Part shown: positions 26,122 through 34,736 of the stretch, one piece after another | Numbering within the stretch: the first letter of the stretch is position 1 | How the letters are laid out: each line of letters opens with the position of its first letter | Source of the DNA: Nannocystis pusilla | Lineage (GTDB): Bacteria; Myxococcota_A; Polyangia; Nannocystales; Nannocystaceae | NCBI RefSeq assembly: GCF_020073745.1 | Contig: NZ_JAIRAU010000057.1 | Span: 340,001 to 404,000 of the forward strand | Direction: 5' to 3' | DNA length: 64,000 nucleotides | Notes under the pieces: generated by a model | What the model saw: the letters and a program-made list of their open reading frames with translations, nothing else | Told to the model about the DNA's origin: nothing | Database searches by the model: none | Translations under genes and position numbers: made by a program

Positions 26122-27165
26122 ATGTTCGACTTTTCGGCGTATCCCTTGTGGCTGCTCGTCACCCTGTTCGTCGTCGGCGGCTTGCTCGTGTGGTTCGCGG
26201 GGACCCGCCTCGCCCGCCTCGCGGACGCGATCGCGGAGAGGACCGGGGTCGGCCGCGCGTTCATCGGCGCGCTCCTCCTCGGGGGCTTGACCTCGTTGCC
26301 GGAGGTCGCCACCAGCGTCACGTCGACGCTCGTCGGCAACGTCCGCCTCGCGGTCAACAACATCCTCGGCGGGGTGGCGATGCAGGTGGCGCTGCTGGCG
26401 ATCGCCGACGCTGCCGTCCGCGACGTCACCCTCTCGATCGCGTCGAACCTCGCGGTGATCCGCCTGCAGGCCGCGTTGCTGATCCTCGCCCTCATCTTCG
26501 TCGCGATGGGGATCGTCGTCGGTGAGCCGGCCGGGTGGTCTGTCGGGCCATGGTCGATGGGCCTGTTCGCGGCGTCGGCCGCGGCGTTCTACGCGATCCG
26601 GAAGATCAAGACGCCGGACGACGGGGCCACCTCCGACTCCGGCGCCGACTCCGACGAGACGAGCCCTTCCACTGCGCCGCAGTCGTCGCAGCCGCGGCAC
26701 CTCGTCCTCAAGACCGTCGTCGCGGGCCTCGTCGTGCTCGTCGCCGGCGCGGTGGTCGGACTGGCGGGTGATGCGCTGGGCCGGCGGACAGGCCTCGGCT
26801 CGAGCTTCGTCGGCGTGCTCCTCGTGGCGCTCACGACATCGTTGCCGGAGCTCAGCACGACGGTCGAGGCCGCCCGCCTCGGGCGCTATCAAATGGCGTT
26901 CTCCAACGTGCTCGGCACCAACTTCTTCGATATCGCGCTGATCTTCGTCATCGACCTGCTCTGGCGCGAGGGTCCGGCGCTCGACGAGGTCGGCCGCTTC
27001 TCCACCGTCGCCGCGCTGCTCGGCGCGGCGCTGACCGGGATCTATCTCCTGACGTTCGCCACCGGTCGCCGCCGGCGAGTCCTGCGCGTCGGCACCGACT
27101 CGCTGTTCGTGCTGCTCGTATACGTCGGCGGCATGTTCCTGCTGTACTGGATCCGCGGGTCGTGA
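26122..27165 (+). CDS. CaCA-family Ca2+/Na+:cation antiporter
   Basis: A 347-residue membrane protein with the two inverted alpha-repeats of the CaCA superfamily: GALLLGGLTSLPEVATSVTS near residue 52 and VGVLLVALTTSLPELSTTVE near 232. The two halves are joined by a Ser/Asp/Thr-rich cytoplasmic loop (about 170-195). It should exchange Ca2+ or another divalent ion against Na+ or H+. ATG 26122 is used; ATCGGC precedes it, so the ribosome site is weak. A second CaCA gene lies 560 bp downstream. Confidence 0.9.
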   Translation: MFDFSAYPLWLLVTLFVVGGLLVWFAGTRLARLADAIAERTGVGRAFIGALLLGGLTSLPEVATSVTSTLVGNVRLAVNNILGGVAMQVALLAIADAAVRDVTLSIASNLAVIRLQAALLILALIFVAMGIVVGEPAGWSVGPWSMGLFAASAAAFYAIRKIKTPDDGATSDSGADSDETSPSTAPQSSQPRHLVLKTVVAGLVVLVAGAVVGLAGDALGRRTGLGSSFVGVLLVALTTSLPELSTTVEAARLGRYQMAFSNVLGTNFFDIALIFVIDLLWREGPALDEVGRFSTVAALLGAALTGIYLLTFATGRRRRVLRVGTDSLFVLLVYVGGMFLLYWIRGS

Positions 27166-27723
27166 GGCGCGCCACCGCCGCCCGAGGCCACGTCCACGGC
27201 ACGGCTCGAGGGCATGCCGATCCGAGGCGCCGGGCGCTCGCTCCTGCGACGGTGGCTCGGCCAGGCAAGGACGCGTCAGTCGGCCCCGTACTTCATCACT
27301 GTGATTGCGTCGGGTGGTCCTCGTCACGGAGCCGCCCGCCGAATCGAGGTCGATCCTCGATGCGGGCAGTTGCGTCGCCACCGCCTCGTCGTGCATCGAG
27401 CCGAAACCGCCGTGCAGGCGACCGGCCGGGCGCCGTTGCCGGCTCTTCCGGATCTGCTACGTGCAAAGCAACTCCCGCAGCCCCGAGCCGAAGAGCATGC
27501 CTTCCCCCGAATCTCACGACCCCCTTGACGCTTTGAGTCGACCACCCGCGGCTCCGTCACCGGTGCTCCGTCGGTCGTCGCACGTCCGTCCGTCCAGTGC
27601 CCTTCCGCCGACCCGGCGCGCTCGTGCCGAGGATGCTGTTCCCGGGCCCGGCCGCGCTCGCGGTCTGCTGCTTCCTCCTCCGCGCGGCCTGAAGATCGGC
27701 CGTGCACGTCCCGTGGCAGAGTC
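27166..27723. other. Intergenic region between the two CaCA genes
   Basis: 558 bp without a recognisable gene. Open frames here have Arg/Pro/Ala-rich low-complexity translations. Promoter signals for the second CaCA gene were not identified. Confidence 0.45.
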
Positions 27724-28740
27724 ATGCTCGCGGTCGTCGTACGATTCGCCGTTTCTGCCCTCGTGATCGTCGTCGCCGGGACGCTGCTCACCCGCCTCGG
27801 CGACACGCTCGCGGAGCGGACGGGGTTCGGCCGGGTGCTCGTGGGCGCCGTGCTGCTCGCGCTCGCCACTTCGCTGCCCGAGGTGACGGTCGACGTCCAC
27901 GCCGCGCGGCTGGGAAACCCCGATCTCGCTGTCGGCGACCTCATGGGCAGCAGCCTCTTCAACCTGCTGATCCTCGCGATCGCCGACCTGCTGCATCGCG
28001 CGCCCGCCTCGGGCATGTTCAAGCATTCGGCGGTGATCCACGCGCTGTCGGCGACCGCGAGCATTCTGCTGACCGCGTTGGCGGGCATGGCGATCCTTGC
28101 GGGCGGCGTTGCGATCGGCCTCGGGCGCGTCGGTCTCGGCTCGATAGCCATCCTCTGCAGTTATTTGTTCGTCTTGAGGCTGGTCTACCGCGATCAGCGG
28201 CTCGACGCCGCCGGGCGGCCGAACACGCCGCGGGACGGGCCGGGCGACGGAGGGGGGTGGGGCAAGCCGCTGCTCGGGTTTTCCGCCTGCGCCGCCGTGA
28301 TCCTGGTCGCGGCGCCCCACCTGGCCCGCTCGGCGGACGCCATCGCCGAACAGTCCGGCCTCGGCGGCACCTTCGTCGGTACCACCCTGGTGGCGCTGGT
28401 CACGTCGCTCCCGGAATTGGTCGCCACGCTGACCGCCGTCCGGATCGGCGCTTTCGCCCTCGCTGCCGGCAATATCTTCGGCAGTAATGCCATCAACATG
28501 GTGCTGCTGTTCCCCGTCGAGCTCGCCCACGGCGACCTGCTGTTCCGCAGCGTCTCGCCGGTGCACGCCTTCACCGCGCTCGCTGTCGTGCTCGTCACCG
28601 CTGTCGTCGTGATGGGGCAGCTCTACCGGGTCGAATCGCGGCGCATGTTCGTCGAGCCGGACGCGCTCCTCGTCATCACCCTGGTCGTCGGCGCGCTGCT
28701 TGCCGTCTACTTCCTGGGCGACATGTCGCAGGTGCGATGA
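27724..28740 (+). CDS. CaCA-family Ca2+/Na+:cation antiporter (second gene)
   Basis: A 338-residue antiporter with alpha-repeat motifs ALATSLPEVTVDV near residue 49 and TLVALVTSLPELVATL near 222; the pore-region GSSLFNLLIL and GSNAINMVLL pair is clear. A Gly/Asp/Pro-rich loop separates the halves (about 165-180). It is distinct from the gene at 26122. Fragments closely related to this gene occur at 30042-30140 (minus) and 52850-53075 (plus); similarity of the latter continues past the stop into ATGAATGGCCG-type flank, so it is a former duplicate of this locus. Confidence 0.9.
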   Translation: MLAVVVRFAVSALVIVVAGTLLTRLGDTLAERTGFGRVLVGAVLLALATSLPEVTVDVHAARLGNPDLAVGDLMGSSLFNLLILAIADLLHRAPASGMFKHSAVIHALSATASILLTALAGMAILAGGVAIGLGRVGLGSIAILCSYLFVLRLVYRDQRLDAAGRPNTPRDGPGDGGGWGKPLLGFSACAAVILVAAPHLARSADAIAEQSGLGGTFVGTTLVALVTSLPELVATLTAVRIGAFALAAGNIFGSNAINMVLLFPVELAHGDLLFRSVSPVHAFTALAVVLVTAVVVMGQLYRVESRRMFVEPDALLVITLVVGALLAVYFLGDMSQVR

Positions 28741-29080
28741 ATGGCCGTTTGCCCGGCTCCCCACGTCAGCGCACCGCTCTGCTCGAGGTCGACATGGCGC
28801 CCGCGGAGGGGCTCAAGCGCCGAGCGAGTGCGCGAAAGAGCGGAGGGGGATAGCGATCGCGGGCGCCACGCGGGCGGGCGACGGGCGCGCTCCGTGGACT
28901 CGGAGTGCGCAGGCCTCCTCGCGCAGCACGAGGCACCCCACCGGACGACCGTGTGAAGCCGCCGCGTCGGCTCCGCACTGGGAATCATCGCCCCGGACCG
29001 AGGACTCGAAATCGGAGACGGACCGCGCGGCGAAGGCGCTCCCAACATCGCAGCCCATGGCCGCGTATCATTGCTGCGTC
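28741..29080. other. Intergenic region upstream of second USP gene
   Basis: 340 bp without a recognisable gene. The first ~25 bp are shared with the flank of the CaCA relic at 53066-53090. Confidence 0.45.
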
Positions 29081-29971
29081 ATGGCCGGGTATCAGAAATG
29101 GATCGTTGGGGTCGACCTGCGCGAGCGCAGCGACGGAGCAGCGCGCCTCGGCGCCTGGCTGCATCGGCAGTCACCGGACGCGATGCAGCTTGTCGGGATC
29201 CACGCGATCGAGGAGGGAGCTCTCGACGAGCACATCCAGTTCGCCGAGCGCGTACGCACCCGCGAACGGCTGCGGGTCGCGGTGGAGCGAGCACTCGAGC
29301 AGGCGGGCGTCCGTGCGGCCTTCGCCGGGATCGAGGTCGTCGAGGCGGACGACCCGGTGATGGCGCTGGAAGCGGCGATGCAGGCGGAGGCGGCTCGCGG
29401 GATCATCATCGGGCGCCGGGCGGCCGGAGCCGGAACGCAGCGGATCCGGCTCGGCAGCGTGGCTCGCCGGCTGCTGCGGCGGCTCCCCGCGCCGACCTTC
29501 GTCGTACCGCCGGATTGGGATGTCGAAGGTCTCGGTGACGGTCCGATCGTCGTCGCCGTCACACTGGCGGAAGCGAGCGTCGGCGCCGTCAAGGTCGCGC
29601 AGTCGCTGGGGACGATGACGCGGCGCCCGCTCGAGTTCATCCGGGTCATCCCGACATCCCCAATCTACGCCGCGTTGAGTCCGCCGAGGGAGGGCCGTCT
29701 AGAGCGAGAGACGCGGCAGTTGTCCGAGGTCGCGGCCCTGACGCACGCGTGGCTCGCGGAGCAGAAGGCGAGCGGGCACCTCGTCGTCCGCCGCGGCGAC
29801 GAGGTCGCGGAGATCCTGGCGTTAGCGACCGAGCGTTCGGCGCCCCTTCTCGTGTGCGGCTCGCGGCTGCTGAGTCTCGCCGAGCGTGCGTTCGGGTTCA
29901 GCCTGTCGAGCGATCTGGCCGCGCACGCACCGATCCCCGTGCTCGTCGTGCCATCGGATACGGGAGCTTGA
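29081..29971 (+). CDS. Universal stress protein family protein, two domains
   Basis: A 296-residue protein with two USP-like halves. The first begins QKWIVGVDLRERSDGAARLG and ends with IIIGRRAAGAGTQRIRLGSVARRLLRRLPAPTFVV; the second begins GPIVVAVTLAEASVGAVKVAQ and ends LLVCGSRLLSLAERAFGFSLSSDLAAHAPIPVLVVP. Nucleotide-loop glycines are less regular than in the USP at 22687. ATG 29081 is preferred since family similarity begins right after it; ATG 29057 in the same frame is an alternative. Confidence 0.82.
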   Translation: MAGYQKWIVGVDLRERSDGAARLGAWLHRQSPDAMQLVGIHAIEEGALDEHIQFAERVRTRERLRVAVERALEQAGVRAAFAGIEVVEADDPVMALEAAMQAEAARGIIIGRRAAGAGTQRIRLGSVARRLLRRLPAPTFVVPPDWDVEGLGDGPIVVAVTLAEASVGAVKVAQSLGTMTRRPLEFIRVIPTSPIYAALSPPREGRLERETRQLSEVAALTHAWLAEQKASGHLVVRRGDEVAEILALATERSAPLLVCGSRLLSLAERAFGFSLSSDLAAHAPIPVLVVPSDTGA

Positions 29972-30140
29972 CCTCGCCGCGAGCCACGGCACCACCGCGA
30001 ACCCCGACGGCGGGTAGAACAGCGTCACCGGCTCCACCGCTCCGATCGGCGTGTTCGGCCGTCCGGCGGCGTCGAGTCGCTGATCGCGGTAGAGCGGCCG
30101 CAAGACGAACAGATAACCGCAGAGGACGGCGAGCGAGCCG
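29972..30140 (-). pseudogene. Chimeric relic: CaCA antiporter fragment joined to lipoprotein fragment
   Basis: Read on the minus strand, 30140-30042 gives AGSLAVLCGYLFVLRPLYRDQRLDAAGRPNTP in pieces, nearly identical to the middle of the antiporter at 27724-28740. At about 30042 it passes without a break into VEPVTLFYPPSGFAVVPWLAA, which matches residues of the lipoprotein at 58610-59397 (VEPVTPVYPSSGFAVAPWLAA). The junction falls near a shared CGATCGG. Two unrelated genes have been joined by deletion or illegitimate recombination. Confidence 0.8.
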
Positions 30141-30141
30141 G

Positions 30142-30258
30142 CAGACCGACCTGGCGTCGATCCTGCTGCTCGACGGTAGCTTCGCCGCCCGTCTCGTCGC
30201 GCTTGGACGACGCGACGCGCACGCGGCGAAGGATCGGATCCTCGCGTTCTTCGCCTGA
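30142..30258 (+). pseudogene. C-terminal relic of an unidentified protein
   Basis: A plus-strand frame ending TGA at 30258 reads TDLASILLLDGSFAARLVAL and GRRDAHAAKDRILAFFA, with codon composition of a real protein end. It may be the end of a patatin-like or other enzyme; I do not recognise it. It begins where the chimeric relic on the other strand stops. Confidence 0.3.
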
Positions 30259-30261
30259 GGC

Positions 30262-30425
30262 GAACGCTCGCGGTGTCGCGCGCGACTGTGTAGAGCTGAC
30301 GCGACAGCGCGAGCGCCTCGGGGTCGGCGTACACGAGGCCGGAGACGACGCCGTCGAGATCGACGTAGAGGCGCGTTCGACGAGCGTGCGACAGGCGGAC
30401 TCGAAGACATCGCGTACCGGTCAAC
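30262..30425 (-). pseudogene. Unidentified protein-like fragment
   Basis: A minus-strand stretch reads RVRLSHARRTRLYVDLDGV and SGLVYADPEALALSRQLYTV, which looks like real protein rather than shadow, but it has no start and merges into unrelated frames on both sides. No family recognised. Confidence 0.3.
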
Positions 30426-30431
30426 TGATCG

Positions 30432-31340
30432 TCACTCGGCGGCGATCCGGCTGTCGTCGGGCGAGAGGCGGATTGTCCCTTCGGACAGGTCGCGCAGGGC
30501 CTCGTTGTCGGCCAGGCCGGACTCGAGCAGGTCGCGGAACTCGCCATCGAGCAGCCTGCGGGCGGTGCTGTAGCGGGCGCTGTCGTCGTTGGAGCGGATC
30601 GCGCGGAAGCGGTCCTGGACGCGACGGCGGGTCTGGCGGGCGAACGCGTCGGCGAGCTCGACCGCGGCTGTCCCTTCGGGCAGGCCGGTGCGCTGCAGGG
30701 CGGCGGCGCGGGTGACGGCGGCGGTGATGGCGAACAGGTCGGCACCGATGTCGACGCAGCGGAACAGCAGCGCCTGGCGCTCCTCGAGGCTCGCGCCCTT
30801 GCCCACCATGAGGTGAAAGATCGCCCGCGACAGGCGGCGGGTGGTCCGCTCGAGCCAGCGGACGTGGCGCGCGAGCTGGCCGAACGCCTGATAGCGCGGC
30901 CAGCGGCCCCAGCCCACCCAGCGCGTCGGGTACCAACCGGCGTAGAACAGGACGACCCTCGGCAGGGTGGCCAGCTTCTTCTTGGGCGGCACCTTGGGAT
31001 CGACCAGCGCGCCGGCGACGGCGAGGTGGCGGTCGAGCGCCTCGCGGGCGATGAAGAGGCGCAAGATCTCCGACGAGCCCTCGAAGATGAGGTTGATCCG
31101 GGAGTCGCGCAGCATGCGTTCGACCGGGATCGGCGGCTCGCCGCGGGCCTCGAGCGACTCGGGGGTCTCGTAGCCGCGGCCGCCGCGGATCTGCAGGGTG
31201 CGGTCGACGATCTTCCGGCCCTCCTCGCTGTTCCACATCTTGGCGACGGCGGCCTCGAGCCGGATGTCACGGTCGCCCATGTCGGCCATCGCCGAGGCGA
31301 GATCGGACAGCGCCTCCATGGCGAAGGTGGTCGCGGCCAT
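30432..31340 (-). pseudogene. Acyl-CoA dehydrogenase, C-terminal half only
   Basis: 302 codons encode the C-terminal half of a large (about 600-residue, very-long-chain/FadE type) acyl-CoA dehydrogenase. It starts at the helical domain (MAATTFAMEALSDLASAMADMG in pieces) and includes KMWNSEEGRKIVDRTLQIRGGRGYET and the catalytic loop RINLIFEGSSEILRLFIARE, where the Glu of the FEGSSE motif is intact. The whole N-terminal flavin-binding half is missing: at about 31340 the sequence joins a truncated ZIP-like gene. It cannot bind FAD normally, so it is a remnant. Confidence 0.82.
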
Positions 31341-31918
31341 GTCGTGGTCGTGGCGCCAATCATCAAGCCGACCAGGACGGCGACCGAGAGGACCCGACGG
31401 CCGATGTCGTGGTAACGGCGCCGATGAGCGTGGCGCAGGCCGAAGTCGTTGACGACGAAGTGGGCACCCATGGCCAGGGTGAACAGCGCCAGCCCGCTTG
31501 CACCGGGCGTCTCACGATGGAGCAGCAGGTAACCGATGAGCGCGTTGTAGCCGGCGAACGGGCCGACGTGGATCCAGAACACGCCCGGGCCGGCGACGTC
31601 GAGGCCGCCGGCGCTCCGGCTGCGGCTGCGCGAACGCGAGACGAGCCGCTCGAGGCCGTAGAAGACGGCGAGCCCGAGAAGAGCGAAGAAGTATACGTGG
31701 TCCTCGAGGAGGCCGAGACCGGGCAGCGCCGTGGCCTCGAGCTGCCGCTGGTGGGCGGCCAGTTCGGGCAGGATATGCATGCACACGTAGGCGACCGAGA
31801 CGCCGCTACCGAACGAGAGCCACCGGCTGCGCGGAATCACGTCGAGGAATCGCAGCCGCCCAGCCATCAGGTGGGTGCACCCCAGCGCGAGGGCGGCGAG
31901 GGCCGAGGCCACGATCAC
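31338..31918 (-). pseudogene. ZIP-like metal permease, truncated at its C-terminus
   Basis: Starts with GTG 31918, overlapping the MscS stop as GTGA. It encodes ~190 residues of a membrane protein: HLMAGRLRFLDVIPRSRWLSFGSGVSVAYVCMHILPEL (in pieces), a second helix group VYFFALLGLAVFYGLERL, then YNALIGYLLLHRE and MGAHFVVNDFGLRHAHRRRY, ending VAVLVGLMIGA. At about 31340 it runs straight into the acyl-CoA dehydrogenase half-gene. The last helices expected of this family are gone. The N-terminal part resembles ZIP-type or related unnamed permeases; substrate unknown. Confidence 0.68.
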
Positions 31919-32922
31919 GGCGCGGACCTCCGTGAGGGGCGGTGGATCGGCGCCGCGGCCCGCGGGGGGTCCGCGAGCTCGCGGACCGCGAGGTCCAGCC
32001 GGCTGGCCTCCGGGACAGGTTTTCCGTCGCCGGCCGGCCAGCCCTCCCGCTGACGCCGGCGATCTCCGTCGGTTTCCTCGGTCTGATCGTGGAACAGGAG
32101 CTGGTAGGTGGGGAACGGCAGGTCGACGCCCGCAACGGAGAGGGCCGACTTTATCGCCGCGAGCACGCGACTCTGGACCTCCAGTACGTGGATCTGGCTC
32201 GGCGGGTCGGTCCACCACCACACCCGCAGCTGCACCGAATAGGCGGCGAGGTCGACGACGAGGACCTCGGGCGAGGGGTCGGGCAGGACGCCCTCGACCT
32301 GCCGCAGCGCGCGGAGGATCGCTGCGCGGGCGGCCGCGATGTCGTCGCTCGGGCCGATGCCGACGTCGTAGGAGGTCCGGCGCTTCTCGAGCGCGGTATT
32401 GACAATCACGGCGTCGGTGAAGAGGGTGGTGTTGGGGATGACGACCCGGCGCCCGTCGTAGGTGAGGATCGTGGTCGCGCGCGTCTGGATCGTCTGGACC
32501 GTCCCCTCGTGCGGGCCGACGATGATCTGATCGCCGAGCCGGAACGGCTGGGTCAGGAGGATCAGGAGACCGGCGAAGAAGTTCTGCAGTACGTCACGGA
32601 AAGCGAAGCCGATCGCTACGGTGCCGATCCCGAGCAGCTCGATCAGGTCGCTGGCGCGGAACGAGGGGACGACGATCGACAGGGCGACGAGCGAGCCGAG
32701 GAGGACGAGGCCCCATTGGAACAGCCCGCCGAGGACCAGACCGAGGTTGCCGTGCCGATCGGCGCGTGCTGCGAGGCGCCCTCCGAGGGCTCGCGCCCCG
32801 CGGGCGAGGAGCAGGAATACGGCGAAGACGAAGCTCCCGAGGAGCAGGTCCGGCAGGAGAGCGAACGCCGCGTCGAGCATTCGCTGGAGTCTTGCGCCGG
32901 CGGTCGAGACGTCGACTAGCAT
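31915..32922 (-). CDS. Small-conductance mechanosensitive channel (MscS family)
   Basis: A 335-residue protein. Hydrophobic helices at about 20-45 and 62-90 precede the pore helix and beta-domain start: LLGIGTVAIGFAFRDVLQNFFAGLLILLTQPFRLGDQI, then GTVQTIQTRATTILTYDGRRVVIPN, the hallmark of the MscS domain. A ~55-residue charged tail follows the domain. It should release solutes on hypo-osmotic shock. It is the first gene of a pair with the truncated permease. Confidence 0.92.
   Translation of the reverse strand: MLVDVSTAGARLQRMLDAAFALLPDLLLGSFVFAVFLLLARGARALGGRLAARADRHGNLGLVLGGLFQWGLVLLGSLVALSIVVPSFRASDLIELLGIGTVAIGFAFRDVLQNFFAGLLILLTQPFRLGDQIIVGPHEGTVQTIQTRATTILTYDGRRVVIPNTTLFTDAVIVNTALEKRRTSYDVGIGPSDDIAAARAAILRALRQVEGVLPDPSPEVLVVDLAAYSVQLRVWWWTDPPSQIHVLEVQSRVLAAIKSALSVAGVDLPFPTYQLLFHDQTEETDGDRRRQREGWPAGDGKPVPEASRLDLAVRELADPPRAAAPIHRPSRRSAP
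31970..31992. repeat. 23-bp repeat shared by MscS gene and NhaP relic (copy 1)
   Basis: Exact match to 34136-34158, encoding LAVRELA on the minus strand in both places. Here it is near the 3' end of the MscS gene. Confidence 0.7.
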
Positions 32923-33092
32923 GCTCTGAATTTTGGCGCGATTGCGGCGAGTTCGACGGCGAGCGACACGTGGTCACGCATGGCGAGGCGACACGAAGGT
33001 GCGCTGGGCCGGCCGGGGCCGCTCGCGCGGGCCTGCCGCCCCCCGACTTCGGTCGCGGCAGCGAGTCAGCGTAGATGCTGAGCAGGGGCCGG

Positions 33093-33602
33093 TCATGGGG
33101 GGGTGGCGACGGTGCGGGCCACCTGAGCGCAGTTGAGCTCGCATGTTGCACGATCGGTCGGCCGGACGTCCTTGTCTGCGTAACACCCTGCAATACAGGT
33201 ATCGAGGCGCTCGAGCACAGCGGGCGGTGGCGGCGATGCTGCCTGGGCCGCGGTCGCCTTGCACGATCTGGCGCACTCGTCGGGAGCCCCCTCGGCGCCC
33301 TGGCAGCGGCCCAGACAGCGGGCGACGCGAGCGATCGCGTCGTCCTCGGGGACGGTGGCGCGGGCTGCGGCGCCGTATGCTGTGTCGCAGTTGAGCCGGC
33401 AAGTCTCGCGATTGGTCGGGATCGTCTCCGTTTTTTCGCAGGAGTTCAGACACTCGGAGAGGCTGGCGAAGCGGCCCTCCGACGCCTCGACCCGGGCCGG
33501 GGGGGAAGCGCCCTTCTTCACCTCGCCTTCTGGGACGGACTTCTGCGGATCGCACGCGACGGCGAGCGCGAGCGTGAGGACGACAATCGCAGCTTGATTC
33601 AT
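33093..33602 (-). CDS. Cys-rich lipoprotein with CxxxC repeats
   Basis: A 169-residue lipoprotein. The signal is MNQAAIVVLTLALAVAC with lipobox AVAC (Cys17). The mature part holds three repeats, each with two CxxxC pairs about 18-20 residues apart: CLNSC...CRLNC, CLGRC...CARSC and CIAGC...CELNC. Paired CxxxC motifs of this kind form disulfide-braced helical hairpins in Cys-rich exported proteins of deltaproteobacteria. ATG 33602 has AAAGGAAGG upstream. Function unknown. Confidence 0.82.
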   Translation of the reverse strand: MNQAAIVVLTLALAVACDPQKSVPEGEVKKGASPPARVEASEGRFASLSECLNSCEKTETIPTNRETCRLNCDTAYGAAARATVPEDDAIARVARCLGRCQGAEGAPDECARSCKATAAQAASPPPPAVLERLDTCIAGCYADKDVRPTDRATCELNCAQVARTVATPP

Positions 33603-33650
33603 GATTCGAACCTTCCTTTGTTGGATGACGAATTCAACGAGAAGCTATAC

Positions 33651-33897
33651 TCACCTGTCGCTCGCAGCGAGCCCGTCCGAATGATGAGCCTGGGGAATCG
33701 ACAGCCGATCGGTCGGCAGCTCGAGCAGCAGGAGCCGGTCGCGCGCGCCCACGACGGCCGTGAGGGGCAGCGCGAGGGGGGGGCGCGGACTGATACGGCC
33801 GCGCCAGCCTGAGCACGCGGGTGACGGCTGCCTCGGCGACCTGGATCTGCATCTGGCGCACGCGCCTAGGTATGGCTCGACGCCGTACGCTCGCCAT
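33651..33897 (-). pseudogene. Possible small gene interrupted at a G8 run
   Basis: ATG 33897 (GGGAG just upstream) opens MASVRRRAIPRRVRQMQIQV and continues AEAAVTRVLRLARPYQSAPP. At the run of eight G at 33776-33783 the natural continuation appears in the adjacent frame (LALPLTAVVGARDRLLLLEL, then PTDRLSIPQAHHS), ending at 33651. Either a short gene with a one-base slip or chance. No family recognised. Confidence 0.28.
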
Positions 33898-33978
33898 TGT
33901 GTCTCCCGGCAGGCGCTCAGCCGTCATCCGGCCGAGCGCCGCGCCCGCGGCCGCACGGACCCGTGAATGAAGTGGCCG

Positions 33979-34160
33979 TCAGGCGTGCATCACGACCGAG
34001 GTGAACACGAGCAGGCTCGTCATCGACCAGATCTCGGCCATGTCGGTGCGCTGCCGGGCGAGCCCGGCGTAGAACACGGCTGCGACGCCGATCGGCCCGG
34101 CGCAGCACTCGCCCCGCGGCGAGCCCGACGAGGGCTCCGCGAGCTCGCGGACCGCGAGCA
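33979..34160 (-). pseudogene. C-terminal relic of an NhaP-type Na+/H+ antiporter
   Basis: The minus strand reads GPIGVAAVFYAGLARQRTDM followed by AEIWSMTSLLVFTSVVMHA and a stop. This matches the last helices of CPA1/NhaP sodium-proton antiporters (GWFGPIGV...SVVVHG). Nothing upstream encodes the rest; instead the segment begins with LAVRELAEP, which shares 23 bp exactly with the MscS gene. Confidence 0.5.
34136..34158. repeat. 23-bp repeat shared by MscS gene and NhaP relic (copy 2)
   Basis: Copy of 31970-31992 at the broken end of the NhaP relic; possibly the point at which two genes recombined. Confidence 0.65.
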
Positions 34161-34245
34161 AATTCGACCTGCTGCGATTGAATCAGGGGCGGGCCGTCGT
34201 ATGCTCGCTGATGGCGAATCATCGCATGCACCAGGGGAGGAGCGT

Positions 34246-34467
34246 ATGGCAGCGACATTGCGACCGGGTGCAGGGGAGTCGCACGACCCGCTGACGCCCC
34301 GGCCCGACGACCCCAGGATCGGCCGCTGGTGGTGGGCGCGTCGGCTTTACGCGCGCGGCGAGGGCGAGCGGCCGTTGTTCTTCCGCTGGCCCGTGCTGCT
34401 CGCCGCGGCCATGCTTTTGCTGGGATTGGCAGCGCTCGCGGTCTTCTCGCTGATCTGGCCGCAGTGA
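34246..34467 (+). CDS. Small single-span membrane protein
   Basis: A 73-residue protein with a soluble N-terminal half rich in Pro, Asp and Arg (DPLTPRPDDPRIGRWWWARR) and one C-terminal transmembrane helix (WPVLLAAAMLLLGLAALAVF). A strong ribosome site (AGGGGAGGAG) sits 3-4 nt before ATG 34246. No family recognised. The 269 bp between it and the next gene hold no other feature. Confidence 0.62.
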   Translation: MAATLRPGAGESHDPLTPRPDDPRIGRWWWARRLYARGEGERPLFFRWPVLLAAAMLLLGLAALAVFSLIWPQ

Positions 34468-34736
34468 CGAGGTCGCTGCGAGCGCTCCCCCCGCCTGTGT
34501 ACGACGAACATTCACGAGGGACGACGAAGGCCGCCACATCGTCCGGGCGTCGCCCGCGTCTCCGCGGCTTCGCGGGGTCCTGCCGGCCCAATGCGGTCGA
34601 GTCCAACGGACGTTCGGCGGTAGGACCGATTCGCCCGTCGGGGTTCTTGTGCTTCGCTCGAGCGGTGCGAAGGAGCGCTCCTGGATTCGCGGATCCTCGC
34701 AATGGCGGACGTCCCAGCCGCTCGCCCGCGGAGGGC

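Noticed and set aside
27162..27536. Plus-strand frames between the two CaCA genes
   Set aside because: Low-complexity Arg/Pro/Ala translations, no ribosome site and no motif.
30432..31340. Acyl-CoA dehydrogenase fragment annotated as a functional short enzyme
   Set aside because: It has the catalytic Glu but lacks the entire N-terminal and middle domains that bind FAD and substrate.
29822..32221. A single 799-codon minus-strand protein covering the permease, dehydrogenase fragment and relics
   Set aside because: Only its beginning matches the ZIP-like permease; after 31340 the true coding signal is in another frame (dehydrogenase). It is a GC-driven read-through of a deletion junction, not a real fusion protein.
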